A stretch of 64,000 bases of DNA. Source: Streptomyces canus (GTDB taxonomy: Bacteria > Actinomycetota > Actinomycetes > Streptomycetales > Streptomycetaceae). Every line of letters begins with the position of its first letter. Positions within the stretch are counted from its first letter, which is position 1. The translations under genes were made by a program, and so were the position numbers. Shown here one piece after another: positions 58,051-64,000 of this stretch. A model generated the notes under the pieces. That model did no database searches. It saw only the letters and a program-made list of their open reading frames with translations, and was not told the origin of the DNA. The stretch is taken from contig NZ_KQ948671.1 of NCBI RefSeq assembly GCF_001514145.1, positions 206,417-270,416 of the forward strand, read 5' to 3'.

Positions 58051-58190
58051 GTCGTCAGTCTGCCCCTTGTGCGCCGGAGTATTGAAGGTGCGCAGCCCAT
58101 ACCGCGGCTGGTCCGTCGCAGACCACCCCATGGCACGATGGCTGCCAACCTGCCGCCGCGACCGCGGACGGGCACCGTGAAGGAGCGACG

Positions 58191-59504
58191 ATGAACGACA
58201 CTCCGGGCTGGGCCTCGCCCGGATCCGCCCCGCCCGACGGGCACAAGCCCGGCACGTCCGATCCCGCCGACCGGCCCGAGACTGCGAACCCCGCGCAAGA
58301 GCCGCAGGACAGCCCGCAGGACGCCGACTCGAAGTGGTCCCAGGAACAGCCGCCCCCCGGTCAGTGGTCCGCCCCCACAGGCCCCGCCGCTCCCGGTCAG
58401 ACACCTCCGCCCCCACCGCCCGGCCCGGGCTGGGGATCCCAGCCCCCCGCCGGCCCGCCCGGAGACTACGGCCCTCCCCCGGGCTGGGGCGGTGGCTACG
58501 GCGGCTGGGGCGGCCCCCCGCCTGCGGCCAAGCCCGGCGTGATCCCCCTGCGCCCGCTCGGCGTGGGCGAGATCCTCGACGGCGCGGTCTCCACGATGCG
58601 CACCTACTGGCGCACGGTCCTCGGCATCTCGCTGACCGTCGCGGTCGTGACCGAGGTCCTCGTCATCCTGCTCCAGGGCTTCGTCCTGAACGACAGCGCA
58701 GGGACCGAGGCCCTGAACGACCCCAGCGCCAGCGCCGACGAGCTGACCCGCGCCCTGGGCGAGACCTTGCTCGGCAGCACCGTCGTCTTCCTGATCTCCC
58801 TGATCGGCACGGTCGCCGCGACCGCGCTGCTGACAACGGTCACCAGTCGGGCCGTGCTCGGCAAGCCGGTCACCACCGGTGAGGCCTGGCGCGACGCCCG
58901 CCCGCAGGTGCCCAGGCTGTTCGGCCTGATCTTCCTGTTGCTGCTCATCACCTTCGGTGTGCTTGCCGTCGGGGCGCTGCCCGGCATCCTCGTGGCCGCC
59001 GCAGGTTCGAACGGCGGCGGCATCGCCCTCGTCATCCTGGGCGTCCTCGGCGCCGGCGTCGTCGCGCTGTGGCTGATGATCCGCTTCTCCCTGGCCTCGC
59101 CCGCGCTGATGCTGGAGAAGCAGAGCATCGTGAAGTCGATGAGCCGCTCCACGAAGCTGGTCCGCGGTTCCTGGTGGCGGGTCCTCGGCATTCAGCTGCT
59201 GGCCGGGATCATCGCGAACATCGTCGCGGCGATCGTCGTCATCCCCTTCACCTTCCTCGCCGCAGCGCTCAGCGGCGAGGGTGTCGGCGGCTTCGTCAAC
59301 GGCACCGGCGACCTCGGCTGGACGTTCCTCATCATCAGCGGCATCGGCTCGGTGATCGGCTCCATGATCACCTTCCCGATCACGGCGGGCGTCACCGTGC
59401 TCCTCTACATCGACCAGCGCATCCGCCGCGAGGGCCTCGACCTCGAACTGGCCCGCGCAGCAGGCGTCCAGGGCTACGGCACCGGCCCCACTCCCGGGAG
59501 CTGA
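58191..59504 (+). CDS. Pro/Gly-rich multi-pass membrane protein
   Basis: A 437-residue protein with a disordered Pro/Gly/Gln-rich N-terminus (about 1-120), then a conserved segment KPGVIPLRPLGVGEILDGAVSTMRTYWRTVLGIS and about six membrane helices. This layout matches the glycerophosphoryl diester phosphodiesterase membrane domain family, but the phosphodiesterase itself is absent; the function is unknown. It is the first gene of a five-gene plus-strand operon, 4 bp before the next gene, and is transcribed divergently from mtnA. Confidence 0.8.
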   Translation: MNDTPGWASPGSAPPDGHKPGTSDPADRPETANPAQEPQDSPQDADSKWSQEQPPPGQWSAPTGPAAPGQTPPPPPPGPGWGSQPPAGPPGDYGPPPGWGGGYGGWGGPPPAAKPGVIPLRPLGVGEILDGAVSTMRTYWRTVLGISLTVAVVTEVLVILLQGFVLNDSAGTEALNDPSASADELTRALGETLLGSTVVFLISLIGTVAATALLTTVTSRAVLGKPVTTGEAWRDARPQVPRLFGLIFLLLLITFGVLAVGALPGILVAAAGSNGGGIALVILGVLGAGVVALWLMIRFSLASPALMLEKQSIVKSMSRSTKLVRGSWWRVLGIQLLAGIIANIVAAIVVIPFTFLAAALSGEGVGGFVNGTGDLGWTFLIISGIGSVIGSMITFPITAGVTVLLYIDQRIRREGLDLELARAAGVQGYGTGPTPGS

Positions 59505-59508
59505 TGCG

Positions 59509-60252
59509 GTGAACCTGTCGGGGGGAGTGCTCACCATGCTGCGCGCCGACGACACATCCGTGCTGTCACTGGCACGGTCCGCCGACCAACCGCCACTGAC
59601 GATCCCGCGCGACCCCGCGCGCGAGGCGGCCCGTCGCGAGCTGTCCAAGCGCATGTACCACGAGAACGACCCCAGCTGGTTCCAGCGAGCCCTCAACGCG
59701 TTCTGGGACTGGGTCGACAAGCTGTTCAACTCCGCTGCGTCCGCAACACCAGGAGGACCACTCGGCCTTGTCGTCGTCATAGCCGCCGTCCTCCTGGTCG
59801 TCGGCGCGCTGTGGTGGCGCCTGGGCTCTCCGCGCCGCGGGCCGGTCTCCTCCGCCGCCCTGTTCGACGACCGCCCACGCAGTGCCGCCGACCATCGCGC
59901 GGCCGCCGAGGCACACGCCGCGCAGGGCCACTGGAACCAGGCCGTCCAGGAACGCATGCGAGCCATCGTCCGCTCCCTGGAGGAACGCACCCTCCTCGAC
60001 ATCCGTCCCGGCCGCACCGCGGACGAGGCCGCCGCGGAAGCGGGCCGCGCCCTGCCCGCCCACACGGACCGGCTGCGCTCCGCGGCCCAGGACTTCGACG
60101 ACGTCACGTACGGCGGCCGGGCCGCGACCGAGCAGTCGTACCACCGCATCGCCGAACTCGACCGCGACCTGGAACGCACCAAGCCGGTGCTCGCGGCCAG
60201 TGCGAGCAGCCACAGCGCGGCGCACAACGCCCGCCAGGGAGCCGCCGAATGA
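59509..60252 (+). CDS. DUF4129-domain membrane protein
   Basis: A 247-residue protein with one membrane helix (about 85-105; LGLVVVIAAVLLVVGALWWRL), then a C-terminal DUF4129 domain (HWNQAVQERMRAIVRSLEERTLLDIRPGRTADEAA). GTG 59509 follows a GGGAG site; the ATG at 59536 is an alternative. DUF4129 proteins often neighbour transglutaminase-like or MoxR/DUF58 genes, as here. The stop overlaps the next start (ATGA). The function is unknown. Confidence 0.82.
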   Translation: MNLSGGVLTMLRADDTSVLSLARSADQPPLTIPRDPAREAARRELSKRMYHENDPSWFQRALNAFWDWVDKLFNSAASATPGGPLGLVVVIAAVLLVVGALWWRLGSPRRGPVSSAALFDDRPRSAADHRAAAEAHAAQGHWNQAVQERMRAIVRSLEERTLLDIRPGRTADEAAAEAGRALPAHTDRLRSAAQDFDDVTYGGRAATEQSYHRIAELDRDLERTKPVLAASASSHSAAHNARQGAAE

Positions 60253-61447
60253 CCACCGAGGCCACGCTCCCGTCCACCTCCGCCTCGCCCACCGCCCGCC
60301 AGGTGTGGACCCGCGCGCGAGGCATCGTGCTCGCCCTTGTGCTTCTTCTCGTCGCGGCCGTGGCAATCGCGGCGATCCGCTCCACCGAACGCCACGGCGG
60401 CCTCGACCCGCGCTCCGCCGACCCCTACGGCAGCCGCGCCGTCGCCGAACTCCTCGCCGACCGAGGCGTCGACACTCGAGTCGTCACCACCCTCGACGAA
60501 GCACGCGCAGCGGCCGGTCCCGACACGACGCTCCTGATAGCCGTGCCCGACCTCCTGACGCACCGCCAGCAGAGCCAACTGCACTCCGCGACCGCCGACT
60601 CCGACGGCCGCACCCTCCTCGTCGCCCCCGGCAGCTGGTCCGTGGAACGGCTGGCTCCCGGCGTCGTCGCGGACCCCGCCACCAGCCTCGACTCGACGCT
60701 CTCCCCCGACTGCGCCCTGCCGGCGGCCCGGCGCGCGGGCACCGCCGACACCGGCGGCATCCGCTACACCGTCACAGTCCCCGGCTACGACGAGTGCTAC
60801 CCCAGCGAGCGTCTGCCCACCCTCGTGCGCGTCCCGGCGGCCACCGGGGACGGCGACACGGTCGTGCTCGGCGCCCCCGACATCCTCTACAACGACACCC
60901 TCGACGAGCAGGGCAACGCCTCGCTCGCCCTCCAACTCCTCGGCTCCCGCCCCCATCTGGTCTGGTACCTCCCCTCGCTCTCCGACCCCTCAGCCGCCGA
61001 CCCGGACGAGGAAAAGGGCTTCCTCGACCTGCTCCCCTCGGGCTGGCTGTGGGGCACACTCCAGCTCTTCTTCGCGGCAGCACTCGCCGCCCTGTGGAGG
61101 GCACGCCGACTGGGCCCACTCGTGCCCGAGAAACTCCCCGTGGCGATCCGCGCCTCCGAAACCGTCGAAGGCCGCGCCCGCCTCTACCGCAAAGCCAACG
61201 CCCGCGACCGCGCGGCCACCGCTCTTCGCTCCACCACTCGCACCCGCCTCGCCCCCCTCGTGGGCGTCCCCGTCACCCAGGCGCACGCGCCCGAAGCACT
61301 GCTCCCCGCCCTGTCCGCGCATCTCCACAGAGCCGGAGACGGACAGTCCCTGCACTCTCTCCTCTTCGGCCCGCCGCCCGGCGACGACGCAGCCCTCATC
61401 TCGCTAGCCGACCAACTCGACGCCCTCGAAAGAGAGGTACGCCGTCC

Positions 61448-61451
<4 letters not shown>
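60249..61451 (+). CDS. DUF4350-domain membrane protein
   Basis: A 400-residue protein with two membrane segments (about 25-45, GIVLALVLLLVAAVAIAAI; about 265-285, LWGTLQLFFAAALAALWR) flanking an extracytoplasmic DUF4350 domain (DPRSADPYGSRAVAELLADRGVD). DUF4350 resembles a gasdermin-free GATase-like fold; the function is unknown. The ATG overlaps the DUF4129 stop by 4 bp, and the end overlaps the MoxR gene by 4 bp, so all are coupled. Confidence 0.85.
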
Positions 61452-62439
<988 letters not shown>

Positions 62440-62440
<1 letters not shown>

Positions 62441-63750
62441 TGGCCCTCACCGGACGCGCCGCACTCCTCGCAGCCCTGGGTTCTCTCCCTGTCGGCATCT
62501 GGGAACCCAGCTGGACGGGCATGCTCGCCGTCAATGCCCCCCTGGCAGTGGCCTGCGCCTGCGACTTCGCCTTGGCTGCACCCGTACGACGACTCGGTCT
62601 GGCCCGCTCCGGTGACACTTCCGCCCGCCTGGGCGAAGCCGCCGACGTCACCCTCACGATCACCAACCCGTCCGGCCGCCCCCTCCGCGCCCACGTGCGC
62701 GACGCCTGGCCCCCCAGCAGCTGGCAGCCCGGCACGGAAGTGGAAGCCTCCCGCCACCAGCTGACCGTCCCGGCCGGCGAACGCCGACGCCTCACCACTC
62801 GCCTACGCCCCACCCGCCGCGGCGACCGCCACGCCGACCGAGTGACGATTCGCTCCTACGGCCCCCTCCGGCTCTTCTCCCGCCAGGGCACCCACAAGGC
62901 CCCCTGGACGGTCCGCGTCCTGCCCCCGTTCACCAGCCGCAAGCACCTCCCCTCGAAGCTCGCCCGCCTGCGCGAACTCGACGGCCGCACCAGCGTCCTC
63001 ACCCGAGGCGAAGGCACGGAATTCGACAGCCTGCGCGAGTACGTCCCCGGCGACGACACCCGTTCCATCGACTGGCGAGCCACCGCCCGCCAGACGTCCG
63101 TCGCCGTACGCACCTGGCGCCCCGAACGCGACCGTCACATCCTCGTGGTCCTCGACACCGGCCGCACATCGGCAGGCCGCGTGGGCGACGCCCCCCGTGT
63201 TGACGCCTCCATGGACGCAGCACTGCTCCTGGCCGCCCTCGCCTCCCGCGCCGGCGATCGTGTGGACCTCCTCGCATACGACCGCCGAGTACGCGCCGTG
63301 GTCCAGGGCAGAACAGCCAAGGACCTGCTCCCCTCCCTGGTCAACGCGATGGCCCCGCTTGAACCCGAACTCGTCGAAATGAACGCTCGGGGCCTCACAG
63401 CCACAGCCCTGCGTACGGCCCCTCGCCGCTCCCTGATCGTGCTGCTCACCAGCCTCGACGCCGCACCGATCGAGGAGGGCCTGCTGCCCGTCCTCCCTCA
63501 ACTCACCCAGCGGCACACAGTCCTTCTGGCCTCAGTGGCGGATCCCCATATCGCCCGCATGGCCACGTCCCGCGGAAACACCGACGCGGTCTACGAGGCC
63601 GCAGCAGCTGCCCAGGCGCAGACGGAGCGCCATCGCACGGCGGAACAACTTCGCCGCCATGGAGTGACCGTCGTCGACGCGACACCGGACGATCTGGCTC
63701 CAGCGCTGGCCGATGCCTATCTGGCATTGAAGGCGGCAGGCCGTCTGTAA
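62440..63750 (+). CDS. DUF58-domain protein (MoxR partner)
   Basis: A 436-residue protein with N-terminal hydrophobic segments (about 1-45), an immunoglobulin-like beta region (about 60-130), and the DUF58 domain with the signature FDSLREYVPGDDTRSIDWRATAR. A VWA-like segment follows (HILVVLDTGRTSAGRV). DUF58 proteins work with MoxR ATPases at the membrane. The ATG shares one base with the MoxR stop (TGATG). It is the last gene of the operon and ends before two hairpins, facing the rRNA operon. Confidence 0.9.
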
Positions 63751-63758
63751 ACGAAAAA

Positions 63759-63786
63759 AAGGGGGGGCGCTAAGCGCCCCCCCCTT
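63759..63786 (+). terminator. Terminator of the MoxR/DUF58 operon
   Basis: A hairpin with arms AAGGGGGGGCGC and GCGCCCCCCCCTT and a short TAA loop, 9 bp after the DUF58 stop. Confidence 0.8.
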
Positions 63787-63810
63787 GAAGAAACCGAACC
63801 TGAAATGCAG

Positions 63811-63840
63811 AAAGGCCCACACCATAAGGCGTGGGCCTTT
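63811..63840 (-). terminator. Terminator of the rRNA operon
   Basis: A perfect 10-bp stem (AAAGGCCCAC/GTGGGCCTTT), 13 bp after the 3' end of the 5S gene in the minus direction, followed on that strand by T-containing sequence. It also faces the DUF58 operon. Confidence 0.82.
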
Positions 63841-63852
63841 CTATCTAAAAAT

Positions 63853-63972
63853 TGTTCGGCGGCGTCCTACTCTCCCACAGGGTCCCCCCTGCAGTACCAT
63901 CGGCGCTGTAAGGCTTAGCTTCCGGGTTCGGAATGTAACCGGGCGTTTCCCTCACGCTATGACCACCGAAAC
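63853..63972 (-). rRNA. rrf: 5S ribosomal RNA
   Basis: On the minus strand the sequence starts GTTTCGGTGGTCATAGCGTG and ends GACGCCGCCGAAC, with the conserved CCGAACCCGGAAGCTAAGCC in between. Ends pair with each other (helix I). The gene is about 120 nt; the exact ends could differ by 1-2 nt. It is the last gene of an rRNA operon whose 23S and 16S genes lie right of the window; the bases beyond 63972 belong to the 23S-5S spacer. Confidence 0.95.
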
Positions 63973-64000
63973 ACTATGAAGTTAGACCGGAAACACAACA

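Overview
This 64 kb window is chromosomal DNA from a Streptomyces (or very close relative). The evidence is the very high GC content with GC-rich third codon positions, many GTG starts, a tmRNA tag ending ALAA, and a set of actinobacterial core genes: ftsEX-smpB-ssrA, prfB beside two Ser/Thr kinases, a 180 kDa-type NAD-glutamate dehydrogenase, secA, a long-form hpf, mtrA-mtrB-lpqB and an rRNA operon end. The order resembles the central chromosome of S. coelicolor as I remember it, with a few accessory insertions.

Layout. 1-2.8 kb: end of a GH31 glycosidase and its LacI-type regulator, an unknown minus-strand gene whose frame runs antisense into lacI, and a deazaflavin-dependent nitroreductase-like gene. 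2.8-8.4 kb: the most interesting accessory unit, a secreted 1624-residue polymorphic toxin (signal peptide, ricin-type lectin, long Ala-rich helical stalk, HINT domain, RNase A-like CdiA-CT toxin tip), followed 23 bp downstream by a CdiI-type immunity gene. 8.6-12.6 kb: tmRNA, SmpB, an S41 protease and FtsX/FtsE, all on the minus strand. 12.9-18.6 kb: a small zinc-ribbon membrane protein, a LAETG sortase substrate, release factor 2, an ABC-ATPase relic and two eukaryotic-type kinases (PkaB- and PkaA-like). 18.9-22.7 kb: a large FHA/FtsK-like protein, divergent from the kinases. 22.9-26.6 kb: an alpha-glucoside-type ABC importer. 26.7-36 kb: cell-wall glycopolymer genes (a frameshifted GT2-TagF fusion, galE, a TagGH-like exporter), interleaved with ohrR/ohr stress genes, an ADP-ribosylglycohydrolase, a Crp-type regulator and a TetR gene with a four-copy operator array. 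36-43.8 kb: glutamate dehydrogenase and small conserved genes. 43.9-51.9 kb: secA, a GNAT acetyltransferase, a YcaQ-like glycosylase, a LuxR-type response regulator, hpf and comF. 52.2-58 kb: lpqB-mtrB-mtrA and mtnA. 58.2-63.8 kb: a five-gene membrane/MoxR/DUF58 operon. 63.8-64 kb: the 5S rRNA gene at the end of a minus-strand rRNA operon.

Functional links. Translation quality control and release (ssrA, smpB, prfB, hpf), envelope growth and division (ftsEX, pkaA/pkaB, mtrAB-lpqB, TagGH, secA) and sugar uptake dominate the core. The toxin-immunity cassette lies directly downstream of the tmRNA 3' end, a common integration site, and is the best candidate for a little-described system. All functions come from reading sequence motifs. 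No database search was run.
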